Part shown: positions 53,043 through 61,843 of the stretch, piece by piece
How the letters are laid out: each line of letters begins with the position of its first letter
Position numbering within the stretch: position 1 is the first letter of the stretch
From: Rhizobium sp. R634
Lineage (GTDB): Bacteria; Pseudomonadota; Alphaproteobacteria; Rhizobiales; Rhizobiaceae
Assembly: GCF_002211305.1 (NCBI RefSeq)
Contig: NZ_LOKW01000024.1
Coordinates: 62,001 to 126,000, forward strand
Length of the DNA: 64,000 nucleotides
Direction: 5' to 3'
The notes under the pieces: model-generated
Told to the model about the DNA's origin: nothing
Seen by the model: the letters and a program-made list of their open reading frames with translations, nothing else
Databases searched by the model: none
Translations under genes and position numbers: made by a program

Positions 53043-53504
53043 TTAAAAACGCAGCTTGAATTCAGAAACGTCGAGAGGCGCCGTTTGTTGCACCATGCCT
53101 GCTGCAACGGGCTTGGCATCGCTGCCGATGACGGCCGCGGTCTTGGCGTTCATGTCAATCCCGTCGGCCGGCACGACCGAAGGCTCGGCGGCAAGCTGCG
53201 TTTCCGGGGTCGCCTTGCTGACGAAGAGAACCGGCGAGCCGCCCATCCAGTTTTCGGTGCGGTAGATCTTCTTTTCGCCGTCGACATCGCGGACTTCAGT
53301 GGCCTGGAAGGCGCCGGGCGTCAGCTCCGGGACGGTATAATCCTTCTTGGTCACATCGGCCTGGAGCGGGGGACAATTGGGGCAGGATTCAGTGACGATG
53401 CTGCCGTCACGGTGTGGCGCAGCCGTGCCGATCACCTCTATCGAGGATGCCATCGCCGAACCCGCCATCAGCAGGATTGCCGCACCGAAGAAAATCTGCC
53501 GCAT
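53043..53504 (-). CDS. Small exported protein with CPNCPP motif, unknown function
   Basis: 153 residues from the ATG at 53504, with GGAG eight bases upstream. The signal peptide RQIFFGAAILLMAGSAMAS is clear. The mature part begins SIEVIGTAAPHRDGSIVTES, then CPNCPPLQ; only these two cysteines are present, spaced C--C as in thioredoxin-like or metal sites, but no thioredoxin fold is recognised. I do not know the family. Confidence 0.65.
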   Translation of the reverse strand: MRQIFFGAAILLMAGSAMASSIEVIGTAAPHRDGSIVTESCPNCPPLQADVTKKDYTVPELTPGAFQATEVRDVDGEKKIYRTENWMGGSPVLFVSKATPETQLAAEPSVVPADGIDMNAKTAAVIGSDAKPVAAGMVQQTAPLDVSEFKLRF

Positions 53505-53597
53505 CAAAGCTACTCCGTCTCACTTCAGGAGCAAAATAACGCAGCTTTGTTTCCATCCCGTCAGGGCAAAAGGTAAAAATTTAAGGAAGGCGGCAAA

Positions 53598-54881
53598 TTA
53601 TGCCTTATCCGACGCCATTTCGCGCTCGACCGCGCGCCAGCCGATGTCGAGCCGGCAGAAGCCGTTCTCCCACTCCACCCTGTCGAGCAGCGCATAGGCG
53701 CGGTCTTTAGCCTCGGCGACCGTGCCGCCTGACGCGGTCACGTTCAGCACACGGCCGCCGGTCGCGACCAATGCGCCGTCCTTGAGAGCCGTGCCGGCAT
53801 GAAACACCTTCTCCCCCTCGCCTGCCTCAGGCAGCGAGAGGATCGGCGTGTTCTTTTCATAAGCGGCGGGATAACCCTTCGAGGCCATGACCACCGTCAG
53901 CGCCGGATCGTCGCTCCATTCGGCGCTCACCTGATCGAGCGTGCCGTTGGCGGTGGCCAGAAGCAGCGGCAGCAGATCGCTTTTCAGCCGCATCATCATG
54001 ACCTGGCATTCGGGATCGCCGAAGCGGACATTGTATTCGATGAGTTCCGGCCCCTTCTTGGTGATCATCAATCCGGCGAAAAACACGCCGGAGAAGGGAT
54101 GGCCGCTTTCGGCCATGCCGCTGATCGTCGGCTCGATGATCTCCTTCATCGTGCGCTCGACCATCTCGGCGGTCATGACAGGCGCCGGCGAATAGGCGCC
54201 CATGCCGCCGGTATTGACGCCGGTATCGCCCTCGCCCACCCGCTTGTGATCCTGGGCGGTTGCCAGCGGCAGCGCATGTTTTCCATCGCAAAGGCAGAAG
54301 AAGCTTGCCTCCTCGCCGTCGAGATAGGCTTCGACGACGACTTCGGCGCCGGCGGCGCCAAAAGCACCCTCGAAGCAATCGTCGACCGCATCAAGCGCCT
54401 CGTCCAGCGTCATCGCAACGGTCACGCCCTTGCCGGCGGCAAGGCCGTCCGCCTTGACGACGATCGGCGCGCCTTGGGCGCGGATATAGGCTTTGGCCTT
54501 CGGCGCATTGTTGAAACGCTGATAGGCGCCGGTGGGAATGCCGTAGCGGGCACAGATATCCTTGGTGAAGCCTTTGGAGCCCTCGAGCTGGGCGGCAGCG
54601 GCGGACGGGCCGAAAACCGTCAGGCCATCGGCGCGCAGCCGGTCGGCGAGGCCGGCAACCAGCGGCGCTTCCGGGCCGACGACGACGAAATCGATCCCCT
54701 TCTCCCGGCAAAAGGCGGCGATCGCCTCGTGATCCTCGATGTTCATCGGCACCAGGACGGCATGTTCGGCAATGCCAGGATTGCCGGGCGCGGCGTAGAA
54801 TTCGCTCATCAACGGCGATTGCGCCAGCTTCCAGGCGAGTGCGTGCTCGCGTCCGCCCGATCCGATCAACAGAACCTTCAT
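53598..54881 (-). CDS. purD: Phosphoribosylamine-glycine ligase
   Basis: 427 residues, normal for PurD. Seen: KVLLIGSGGREHALAWKLAQ, FGPSAAAAQLEGSKGFTKD, the ATP-grasp segment VVKADGLAAGKGVTVA and FGDPECQVMMMRL. It joins 5-phosphoribosylamine and glycine to GAR in purine synthesis. It is the last gene of a long minus-strand run; 65 bases separate it from the DUF2207 gene. Confidence 0.97.
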   Translation of the reverse strand: MKVLLIGSGGREHALAWKLAQSPLMSEFYAAPGNPGIAEHAVLVPMNIEDHEAIAAFCREKGIDFVVVGPEAPLVAGLADRLRADGLTVFGPSAAAAQLEGSKGFTKDICARYGIPTGAYQRFNNAPKAKAYIRAQGAPIVVKADGLAAGKGVTVAMTLDEALDAVDDCFEGAFGAAGAEVVVEAYLDGEEASFFCLCDGKHALPLATAQDHKRVGEGDTGVNTGGMGAYSPAPVMTAEMVERTMKEIIEPTISGMAESGHPFSGVFFAGLMITKKGPELIEYNVRFGDPECQVMMMRLKSDLLPLLLATANGTLDQVSAEWSDDPALTVVMASKGYPAAYEKNTPILSLPEAGEGEKVFHAGTALKDGALVATGGRVLNVTASGGTVAEAKDRAYALLDRVEWENGFCRLDIGWRAVEREMASDKA

Positions 54882-54946
54882 GCGCCACCCTTTCCTTTTG
54901 CCTCTGGCGGTTAAGGGCGAAGGGCGGAAAGGTCAAGCGGGAAAGC

Positions 54947-56881
54947 TCACCAGCCGCCGCCACCACCGCCTCCACCCCCTCCGCCGGAGGAGCCACCGCC
55001 GGAAAAACCGGAGGATGAGCTCGATGGCGGCGGCGAAGGTATCGTCGAGGCGATGGTCGAGGCCATCGAAGAGGAAAAGCCGCCGACACGATCGGAAAAA
55101 CTGTCGCCGTCGAAATTGCCGGAATACCAGGAGGGCGCATAGGCCGCGGCCGCACCGGCCGCCGCCGCCGCAAGCCAGGTCTCGAAGGTGCGCGACCAGG
55201 GCTTTTCGACACCCAACGCCACCGCATAGGGCAACAGCGTCTCGAAATGCTGCGGCGACATCTCAGGCGCGCCAGCCATGTTCATCCGTTCCCTTTCGGC
55301 CAGCGTCAGATATTGCCGCAGGCCGTCTACGCCGTCCATCATCCTGGCGCCGAGCGGGGTCGGCGCGCCCATGATGAAGAAATAAAGGATGTTCAGGAGC
55401 ACGATGCCGCCGACGGCAAACAGCATCGGGGTTTCGTGCAGCTCCACCAGCGAAGAGGTGAGCATCAGGACCATGGTCGCCAGAATGCCGATACCGACGA
55501 AAACGCCGACCGCCGCGGCGATGACGGCCATGATCTTGCCGAACAGCGAGCCGCCGCGATGCAGCGATTTGACCAGGCCGGCGGCAAAGACGGCAACAAA
55601 GACCGAGACGGCGATCGGGATCAGCATCAGCGCGATCGTGTCGGGCTCCAGCGAACCGTAGACGAACAGCACCACCAGAGCGGCGGCGCTGAGCGCGATG
55701 CCGCCGCCGGTATAACCGAGATTAGAGTTGTAATATTTGCCGCGATGCTCCTTCTCAATCGCCGAACGGAACGATTGGCCGACGGATTTCACCCGTTCGC
55801 CATTGGCCTTGTCGATCCGCAGCGTCGCGCCGGCGCCGCCGGCGGCCTTCAGCAGTTCGCTTTCGCCGGCCTGGAATTTCTCCTTGCCGAGCGGCTTGCC
55901 GGTGCCGCGGATGACGATCGAATTCTTCAGGTCTTCGAGCTTGACGTAGCCGCGAACTGCAAGGTTGAGCGCGGTGGCGGCAAGCGCTGTCCAGCCCCCG
56001 CCGGAGAAGCCCTTATTGTCGATATAGTTGACCAACGCCGGCGAGATGCCGTCCGGCGCATCCCAGCGGGGCACAACGACGCCGCGGGCGGGATCGCGGC
56101 CGACCTTCAGCCATGATCTGAGATAATAGGCGAAAACCAGGATCAAGCCGCCGAAGCCGATGAAATAATTGCGGTTGTCCTTGAGCCACCACGTGCTTTC
56201 CATATCCGCGCTCGGCGGATCGATCGAGCCTTTCGGCATACGGATCGCGAAGGTCAGGCCTTCACCGGCATCAAGCGGCGCAGTCGTGGAAAACAGAAGG
56301 CCGCCGCCGGTTTCGCCGACGCGGGCATTCTTCTCCGTCGCGCCTTCGGGGCCGGTGAAGAACGTCGTCTCAGTGGCGGCGACACCGGGCGGCAGCTTCA
56401 CCGTCGCGGTGGCAGAGCGGATCGGGAAAATCCAGCCATTGCCGGTGACGTTCCAGTAGAGTTCGTCATGATCGTCAAAATAGCGGATCTGACGGTTGGT
56501 CCTGTAGGTGAAGACATATTGATGACGGCCCGGCGTTACCGTCACATCGGCCGAACCGGCATAGATGCGAATGCCGCCGGTGATCGATTCGGTGTGCCAA
56601 GGTTCGTCCTTGCCATCGCGCTTGACCGACACAACATCGAAATCGACGCTGCGGCGACGGCCTTCGGCATCGGTGAAATAGAGCGGGAAATCACGGAAAA
56701 TGCCGTGATTGATACGATTGCCCTCGGCATTGACGGTGATCGTTTCCGCCACCGTCATCGCGCCGCTCTTTTCGAGGACGATCAAGGAGTCGAAACTCTC
56801 GATCACTTCGGCGGCAAAGGCCGCCGGAGCGGCGAGCATCCAGATGAGCGCCAAACAAAATCCGAAAAACCGACGCCTCAT
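54947..56881 (-). CDS. DUF2207 membrane protein with Gly-rich C-terminus
   Basis: 644 residues from the second ATG (56881), which has GGGGAG six bases upstream; the first ATG is six bases earlier. Signal peptide (about 1-24), a beta-rich DUF2207 extracytoplasmic domain (VIESFDSLIVLEKSGAMTVA; INHGIFRDFPLYF), a helix near 240-260, a cytoplasmic part, then several membrane helices (about 380-510). The tail is Ser/Gly-rich and ends in GGGGGGGGGGGW. DUF2207 proteins often go together with LemA, as here one gene away. Function unknown, probably at the inner membrane. Confidence 0.88.
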   Translation of the reverse strand: MRRRFFGFCLALIWMLAAPAAFAAEVIESFDSLIVLEKSGAMTVAETITVNAEGNRINHGIFRDFPLYFTDAEGRRRSVDFDVVSVKRDGKDEPWHTESITGGIRIYAGSADVTVTPGRHQYVFTYRTNRQIRYFDDHDELYWNVTGNGWIFPIRSATATVKLPPGVAATETTFFTGPEGATEKNARVGETGGGLLFSTTAPLDAGEGLTFAIRMPKGSIDPPSADMESTWWLKDNRNYFIGFGGLILVFAYYLRSWLKVGRDPARGVVVPRWDAPDGISPALVNYIDNKGFSGGGWTALAATALNLAVRGYVKLEDLKNSIVIRGTGKPLGKEKFQAGESELLKAAGGAGATLRIDKANGERVKSVGQSFRSAIEKEHRGKYYNSNLGYTGGGIALSAAALVVLFVYGSLEPDTIALMLIPIAVSVFVAVFAAGLVKSLHRGGSLFGKIMAVIAAAVGVFVGIGILATMVLMLTSSLVELHETPMLFAVGGIVLLNILYFFIMGAPTPLGARMMDGVDGLRQYLTLAERERMNMAGAPEMSPQHFETLLPYAVALGVEKPWSRTFETWLAAAAAGAAAAYAPSWYSGNFDGDSFSDRVGGFSSSMASTIASTIPSPPPSSSSSGFSGGGSSGGGGGGGGGGGW

Positions 56882-56919
56882 CCCCATCTCCCCGCCGGCA
56901 GCCTCGGCTGCGCGCTACC

Positions 56920-58182
56920 TCAATCCTTGTCCTGATATGTCACGCCGAGGGCGGCGAGCGTCCGCCAGTAAGCCGGGAAGGTCTTGCCGACGCAATCGGG
57001 GTCGAGAATGGTGATGCCGTCGATCTTCAGCCCGGCGAGCGCGAAGCTCATGGCGATGCGGTGATCGGCGAAGGTATCGATCTCGGCCGGCAGATGCTGG
57101 CTGGCAAGAGCAGGATCGGAATGGACGATCAGATCGTCACCCTCCTCGACGGCGAGGCCTTCGCGGATATTGTTGAGCCCTGTGGACAGGGCGCGGATGC
57201 GGTCGCATTCCTTCACGCGCAGATTGGCGATGCCGACGAAGCGGACCGGCGTCTCGTTGAAGGCGGCAAGCACGGCGATCGTCGGAACGGCGTCCTGCAT
57301 CTGCGAGCCATCGATTTCAGCCGGCAGATGCGGGAACTTGGCGATCGTGTCGTAGGCCTTGGCATCCGGCTGGGTGAAGGCATCGTTCGGCACGCCGAGA
57401 TCGATCTTGCCATCGCTCAGCACTTCGGCGGCCCAGAGATAGGTCGCGGCGGATGCATCCGGCTCGATGACGAAATCGGCAGCACGGTAACCGGTCGGCT
57501 CGACGCGCCAGGTGACGGGGCTTGTTTTCTCGACCCTGGCGCCGAAGGCCTTCATCGCCGCCGTGGTCAGATCGATATAGCCAAGCGCGCCGATATCCTC
57601 GCCGACGAGTTCGATGTCGACCGGGCGGTCGCCGCCGGCTGCCATCATTAGCAGCGCCGAGACATATTGGCTGGACAGCCCGCCATCGATCAGGATTCGG
57701 TCGGCCTCGAAGCGGCCTGTGCCCCGGACAGTGACCGGTGGGCAGCCGGTCTCGGCGCTCACATCGATGCCGAGCGTACGCATCGCCTCGACCAGCGGGC
57801 CGATCGGGCGCTTGCGCATGTGCTCGTCGCCATCGACGACGACCGTGCCGTCGACCAGGGCAGCAGCGGCCGTCAGGAAGCGGGTCGCCGTGCCGGCATT
57901 GCCGAGGAAGAGCGGCGCCTTCGGCGGCGCGAGCCTGCCGCTGCCGGTGACGACGAAGGTGGTATCGTCGGGCTCGTCGATCGCAACGCCCATGGCGCGC
58001 AGCGCATCGGCCATATAGCGCGTATCGTCGCTCTTCAGCGCGCCGGTCAGCCGGCTCGTGCCCTTGGCGAGGCCGGCGAGCAATAGCGCGCGATTGGTGA
58101 TCGACTTCGAACCCGGCGGCATGGCGCGGCCCGAAAGCGGTTTACCCGGCGGGATGATCGTGAGTTTGGCTGTGCGTGTCAT
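56920..58182 (-). CDS. aroA: 3-phosphoshikimate 1-carboxyvinyltransferase (EPSP synthase), class I type
   Basis: 420 residues from the ATG at 58182 (GGAAG seven bases upstream). Motifs: PPGSKSITNRALLLAGLAKG, LGNAGTATRFLTAAAAL, and IANLRVKECDRIRALSTGL with DTFADHRIAMSFALAG. The enzyme joins PEP and shikimate 3-phosphate in the aromatic pathway. LGNAGTATR is the class I pattern with Gly at the glyphosate-sensitive position; CP4-type class II enzymes have FGNAATGCR. Rhizobia related to Agrobacterium usually carry a class II aroA near cmk/rpsA, so this may be a second EPSPS. It lies between lemA and the DUF2207 gene. Confidence 0.9.
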   Translation of the reverse strand: MTRTAKLTIIPPGKPLSGRAMPPGSKSITNRALLLAGLAKGTSRLTGALKSDDTRYMADALRAMGVAIDEPDDTTFVVTGSGRLAPPKAPLFLGNAGTATRFLTAAAALVDGTVVVDGDEHMRKRPIGPLVEAMRTLGIDVSAETGCPPVTVRGTGRFEADRILIDGGLSSQYVSALLMMAAGGDRPVDIELVGEDIGALGYIDLTTAAMKAFGARVEKTSPVTWRVEPTGYRAADFVIEPDASAATYLWAAEVLSDGKIDLGVPNDAFTQPDAKAYDTIAKFPHLPAEIDGSQMQDAVPTIAVLAAFNETPVRFVGIANLRVKECDRIRALSTGLNNIREGLAVEEGDDLIVHSDPALASQHLPAEIDTFADHRIAMSFALAGLKIDGITILDPDCVGKTFPAYWRTLAALGVTYQDKD

Positions 58183-58271
58183 GCTATGTCTTCCGTCCAT
58201 GGGCAAGCCTTATCGGCCGCAATCTGCTCCTGCTCTTAATCGCTTTTTCGCAAAGGCAAAATGCCGGATCG

Positions 58272-58823
58272 TCAGAATTTGACGCTAGGGACGGCGCGAT
58301 CGGCCTCGTTGGTGATTTCGAAATATTCCCGCTTGGCAAAACCGAACTGGCCGGCGACGAGATTGGAGGGGAAGCTCTCGACCTTGACGTTCAGATCGCG
58401 GGCAGCACCATTGTAATAACGCCGCGCCATCTGCAGCTCGCCTTCCATGGTTTCGAGCGAAGCCTGGAGCTCGGCAAAATTCTGATTGGCCTTGAGATCG
58501 GGATACGCCTCAGCGAGCGCGATGACCCGCCCGAGCGCCTGGCCGAGCAGCCCTTCCGCCTGCGCCCTGCCCGCGACATCGCCTGCAGGCACGGCCTGCG
58601 CTTTGTTGCGAAGCGCAACCACCTCTTCCAGCGTCGACTTTTCGTGAGCGGCGTAGCCCTTGACGGTCTCGATCAGGTTCGGGATCAGATCGGCACGGCG
58701 CTTGAGCTGCACATCGATACCGGACCAAGCTTCTTCCGCCATCTGCCGCGAGCGAACCAGGCCGTTATAGATGAAGACGACATAGAGTGCGACCAAAACG
58801 ATGACGCCAAGCGCAATATACAT
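58272..58823 (-). CDS. lemA: LemA family protein
   Basis: 183 residues from the ATG at 58823 (AGGGG eight bases upstream). One N-terminal membrane helix (IALGVIVLVALYVVFIYNGL) is followed by the LemA helical domain with VQLKRRADLIPNLIETVKGY and ARRYYNGAARDLNVKVESFP. Membrane-anchored helical-bundle protein of unknown role, frequently next to DUF2207 or TPM-domain genes; here a DUF2207 gene follows after aroA. Confidence 0.95.
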   Translation of the reverse strand: MYIALGVIVLVALYVVFIYNGLVRSRQMAEEAWSGIDVQLKRRADLIPNLIETVKGYAAHEKSTLEEVVALRNKAQAVPAGDVAGRAQAEGLLGQALGRVIALAEAYPDLKANQNFAELQASLETMEGELQMARRYYNGAARDLNVKVESFPSNLVAGQFGFAKREYFEITNEADRAVPSVKF

Positions 58824-58884
58824 CGCGAATCCCCTGCAACGAAGTAATGTTTGGACAAAGACTACGCAGGATTCCCGGCTGTCG

Positions 58885-59436
58885 TCAAACACCGAGATGC
58901 GCGAGAATTCGGGCCGCCGTCCGCTCCGGCGAAAGGTCCGTCGTGTCAATTTCGACGGTGTGTTCAGCCAGTCCGCGCAGCAATTTATAGTTTGCCCGGA
59001 GCTGTTGCAGCTTCGCCGTGTCCGTCAGCTTGAGCGCCTCGGATCGGCCGGGAAAGACGAGGCGCCTGGCATTCTCCTCCGGCGCGCAATCGAGGAGAAC
59101 AGCAACCAGATCCGCGCCTCTCGCGGCAGCCAGATCGAGATACCAGGAGAACATCGCACTATCATGCTCGTCATCGGAAAGAGCATCGGTAAAAACGAAG
59201 CTTTCGGCCGGATCGGCGCGCACGGCGTGATCGAAAACCGCCCGCCGAATTTGCTCACGCAGCGACGCATACAGAGGGTTGCTGCGGGCGAAAAGCGCTT
59301 CGGCCGGATTAAGCAGCATGTGATTGTCGATGAGCCGCGCGCCGAGCTTTTGCGCCAGCAAACGGCCGACCGTCAGCTTCCCGGTGCCTGGCCAGCCGTT
59401 GATATGGACGATACGGCTGGCAGGCTTTTGCGTCAC
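58885..59436 (-). CDS. P-loop kinase-like ATP-binding protein coupled to glyQ
   Basis: 183 residues from a GTG at 59436 that shares GTGA with the glyQ stop. Walker A GWPGTGKLT is near residues 14-22, then DNHMLLNPAEALF, a DALSDDEHD segment and a lid-like region ENARRLVFPGRSEALKLTD. It resembles AAA_33/shikimate-kinase-like small-molecule kinases; the substrate is unknown. An extended frame to 59601 lies within glyQ and is not likely translated. Confidence 0.8.
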   Translation of the reverse strand: MTQKPASRIVHINGWPGTGKLTVGRLLAQKLGARLIDNHMLLNPAEALFARSNPLYASLREQIRRAVFDHAVRADPAESFVFTDALSDDEHDSAMFSWYLDLAAARGADLVAVLLDCAPEENARRLVFPGRSEALKLTDTAKLQQLRANYKLLRGLAEHTVEIDTTDLSPERTAARILAHLGV

Positions 59437-60389
59437 GCCGCCTCTTTGCCCAGATTGACGCCGCCGGCGTCGGTCAGCAGGAAGGCTTCGCCGCAGGCCT
59501 TGGCGAGCGTGCGCACGCGCAGGATATAGCTCTGGCGCTCGGTGACCGAGATGACGCCGCGGGCATCCAGCAGATTGAAGACGTGGCTGGCCTTGATGCA
59601 CTGGTCATAGGCCGGGAAGACGCATTTGTGCAGGCGCAGATTGGCGCTGTCGCCGGGAGCGCCGGCATCGAGCAGCGCCCGGCATTCCTTCTCGGCATCG
59701 ACGAAGTGGCGATGTAGCATCTCGGTATTGGCGAATTCGAAGTTATGACGCGAATATTCCTGCTCGGCCTGCAGGAATACATCGCCGTAGCTGATCTTCT
59801 CGTCGCCCTCGCGGCCGTTGAAGTTCAGGTCGTAGACATTGTCGACGCCCTGGACATACATGGCGAGGCGCTCGAGACCGTAGGTCAGTTCGCCCGCGAC
59901 CGGCGAGCATTCGATGCCGCAGACCTGCTGGAAATAGGTGAACTGCGAGACTTCCATGCCGTCGCACCAGCATTCCCAGCCAAGGCCCCAGGCGCCGAGC
60001 GTCGGGCTTTCCCAGTCATCCTCGACGAAACGGATGTCGTGCAGCAGCGGATCGAGACCGATCGCCGCCAGCGAGCCGAGATAGAGCTCCTGCAGGTTGG
60101 GCGGGTTCGGCTTCAGAATGACCTGATATTGGTAATAATGCTGCAGGCGGTTCGGGTTTTCGCCATAGCGGCCGTCGGAGGGGCGGCGCGACGGCTGGAC
60201 GTAGGCCGCCTTCCAGGACTTAGGGCCGAGGGCGCGCAGCGTGGTGGCCGGGTGAAAAGTGCCGGCGCCGACTTCCATGTCGTAAGGCTGCAGAACCGCG
60301 CAACCCTTATCCGCCCAGTAGCTGTGCAGGGTCAGGATCAGCGCCTGGAACGAGCGCTTCGGGTTCATATGGTCGGGAAGAGCTGACAT
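59433..60389 (-). CDS. glyQ: Glycyl-tRNA synthetase alpha subunit
   Basis: 318 residues, normal for GlyQ (a start at the Met at residue 8 is possible). Diagnostic segments: FQALILTLHSYWADKGCAVLQPYDMEVGAGT, YVQPSRRPSDGRYGENPNRLQHYYQYQVI, and GLGWECWCDGMEVSQFTYFQQV. It forms the catalytic subunit with GlyS. The following P-loop kinase gene overlaps its stop. Upstream lies a repeat-rich gap, then the S49 peptidase pair. Confidence 0.97.
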   Translation of the reverse strand: MSALPDHMNPKRSFQALILTLHSYWADKGCAVLQPYDMEVGAGTFHPATTLRALGPKSWKAAYVQPSRRPSDGRYGENPNRLQHYYQYQVILKPNPPNLQELYLGSLAAIGLDPLLHDIRFVEDDWESPTLGAWGLGWECWCDGMEVSQFTYFQQVCGIECSPVAGELTYGLERLAMYVQGVDNVYDLNFNGREGDEKISYGDVFLQAEQEYSRHNFEFANTEMLHRHFVDAEKECRALLDAGAPGDSANLRLHKCVFPAYDQCIKASHVFNLLDARGVISVTERQSYILRVRTLAKACGEAFLLTDAGGVNLGKEAA

Positions 60390-60480
60390 GGGATGACACC
60401 GGTTGCGTAGGGATTATCGGCGCGACTGGTGCCATGGAGGGCCGCAGGGGTCAAGGCTTTTGCGGCGGTCGCCGGATCTA

Positions 60481-60613
60481 AGACCCCTCCCCACAAGGGG
60501 GAGGGACTAACCCGGAGCACCGGCTTCCCTCCTCCCAAAACGTCGAATGTCTGGAAAGCGGGTGCGGCAAGTTAAGCCCCTCCCCCTCGTGGGGAGGGGT
60601 TGGGGAGGGGTCT
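60481..60613. repeat. Inverted-repeat element (CCCCTCCCCA type) upstream of glyQ
   Basis: AGACCCCTCCCCA (60481-60493) and TGGGGAGGGGTCT (60601-60613) are exact 13-base complementary ends. Each side also has its own hairpin (CCCCTCCCC-ACAA-GGGGGAGGG; CCCCTCCCC-CTCGT-GGGGAGGGG). It resembles intergenic mosaic repeats but is a different family from those at 500 and 47818. Confidence 0.7.
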
Positions 60614-60651
60614 AGGACGCCGGATGAGAGGCAGGTGCAGTAGTGACCCTC

Positions 60652-60843
60652 TTATTCCCCATCCCGCTTCAGCCGGTATTCCCCCGTCACCGGATCCTTG
60701 ACCAACGTGCCGATCGCGCCGGTCTGGCGCTCCTTTTCCGTGCGGCGCGACTTCTCGGCGAGCTTGCGGGCATCGGAGACGAAGCGGCGGTAGAGCCACC
60801 AGGCGGAAAAGACCAGGACCAGGATCGTGATAAGCTGCGCCAT
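60652..60843 (-). CDS. Small membrane protein downstream of S49 peptidase
   Basis: 63 residues: an N-terminal membrane helix (LITILVLVFSAWWLYRRFV), a basic helical middle and a C-terminus LVKDPVTGEYRLKRDGE. The end recalls short rhizobial proteins with a KDPVTGEY motif; no function is known. The gap to the S49 stop is 18 bases, so it is in the peptidase operon. Confidence 0.8.
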   Translation of the reverse strand: MAQLITILVLVFSAWWLYRRFVSDARKLAEKSRRTEKERQTGAIGTLVKDPVTGEYRLKRDGE

Positions 60844-60861
60844 GTCCCTCTCTTGCTCCTC

Positions 60862-61722
60862 TCAAAGCCCGAACCGGCTCCACAATGCTCTTTCTTCCGC
60901 CGCTTCGACAAGCCCCGTTGCGAGACTGGACGCGGCGCCGTCGAGTGTGACGGACGAAACACCGGGAATGCGGCGGCCGAGCAGGCCGCGGCCGGCGGTG
61001 ACGAGTTCCAGCCTCGCCTTTTGGCCATAGCGCCTCTTCAGTTCTTGGCGCATGTCGCCGAGGCCGTCGATGAGGCCGAGCTCGAGGCCGCGCGTGCCGC
61101 TCCAGAACAGGCCGGAAAACACCGTCGCATCGTCCGTCAGCTTGCCGGCGCGGCGTTCGCGCACCATCGCTATGAAGACCTGATGGATTTCGAGCTGCAG
61201 GCTCTTCAGGTACTCGATATCCTTTTCCTTTTCCGGTTGGAAAGGATCGAGGATCACCTTGTTTTCGCCTGCCGTATAGACTCGGCGCTCGACGCCGATT
61301 TTCTTCAGGAGTTCGGGAAAGCCGAAACCGCCGGAGACGACGCCGATCGAGCCGACGATGGAGGTGGCGTCGGCGATGATCTCGTCGCCGGCAAGCGCGA
61401 TCATATAACCGCCGGAAGCGGCGACATCCTCGACGAAGACCAGAACCTTCTTCTGCTTTTCGCGGGCGAGTTCGCGGATGCGGGTGAAGATCAGGCGGGA
61501 CTGGACGGGCGAGCCGCCCGGCGAATTGATCGAGAGGGCGACCGCCGGCGCATCTTTCATGGCGAAGGCTTTTTCCAGAACCGGGGCGACATTGGCGAGA
61601 TTTAGGGTCGGGCGGAACTGGCCGCCGCCGCTCATGATCGCGCCCTGCAATCTGACGACCGGAATGACGACGCCATCCTTGCGGAACCGTTTCGGCATCA
61701 GCTTTCTCAAGAATCCGGTCAT
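60862..61722 (-). CDS. S49-family peptidase (SppA/SohB-like)
   Basis: 286 residues from the ATG at 61722 (AAGGATGGGAA upstream). Clp/crotonase-like fold: INSPGGSPVQSRLI, the membrane-side VEDVAASGGYMIALAGDEI, and the nucleophile-serine loop SIVGSIGVV, with a Lys candidate in YTAGENKVIL for the Ser-Lys dyad. The short form resembles S49 peptidases that cut signal peptides or membrane fragments. No N-terminal membrane helix is evident, unlike in E. coli SppA. It heads the minus-strand gene run and is divergent from mntH. Confidence 0.9.
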   Translation of the reverse strand: MTGFLRKLMPKRFRKDGVVIPVVRLQGAIMSGGGQFRPTLNLANVAPVLEKAFAMKDAPAVALSINSPGGSPVQSRLIFTRIRELAREKQKKVLVFVEDVAASGGYMIALAGDEIIADATSIVGSIGVVSGGFGFPELLKKIGVERRVYTAGENKVILDPFQPEKEKDIEYLKSLQLEIHQVFIAMVRERRAGKLTDDATVFSGLFWSGTRGLELGLIDGLGDMRQELKRRYGQKARLELVTAGRGLLGRRIPGVSSVTLDGAASSLATGLVEAAEERALWSRFGL

Positions 61723-61843
61723 TTCCCATCCTTCGCTTCGGGTCGCACGATCGCTCAAACCGCAATCGGCATCCATGTATGCGCTGGAACGACAAACGCA
61801 ATGGCCGCGTTCCTGAAAACCGCGAGATGATTTTCTTGTTGCG

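Noticed and set aside
52928..53119. A 63-codon minus-strand frame past the CPNCPP protein gene
   Set aside because: It overlaps the end of the secreted protein gene in another frame and crosses a hairpin; its composition gives no sign of coding.
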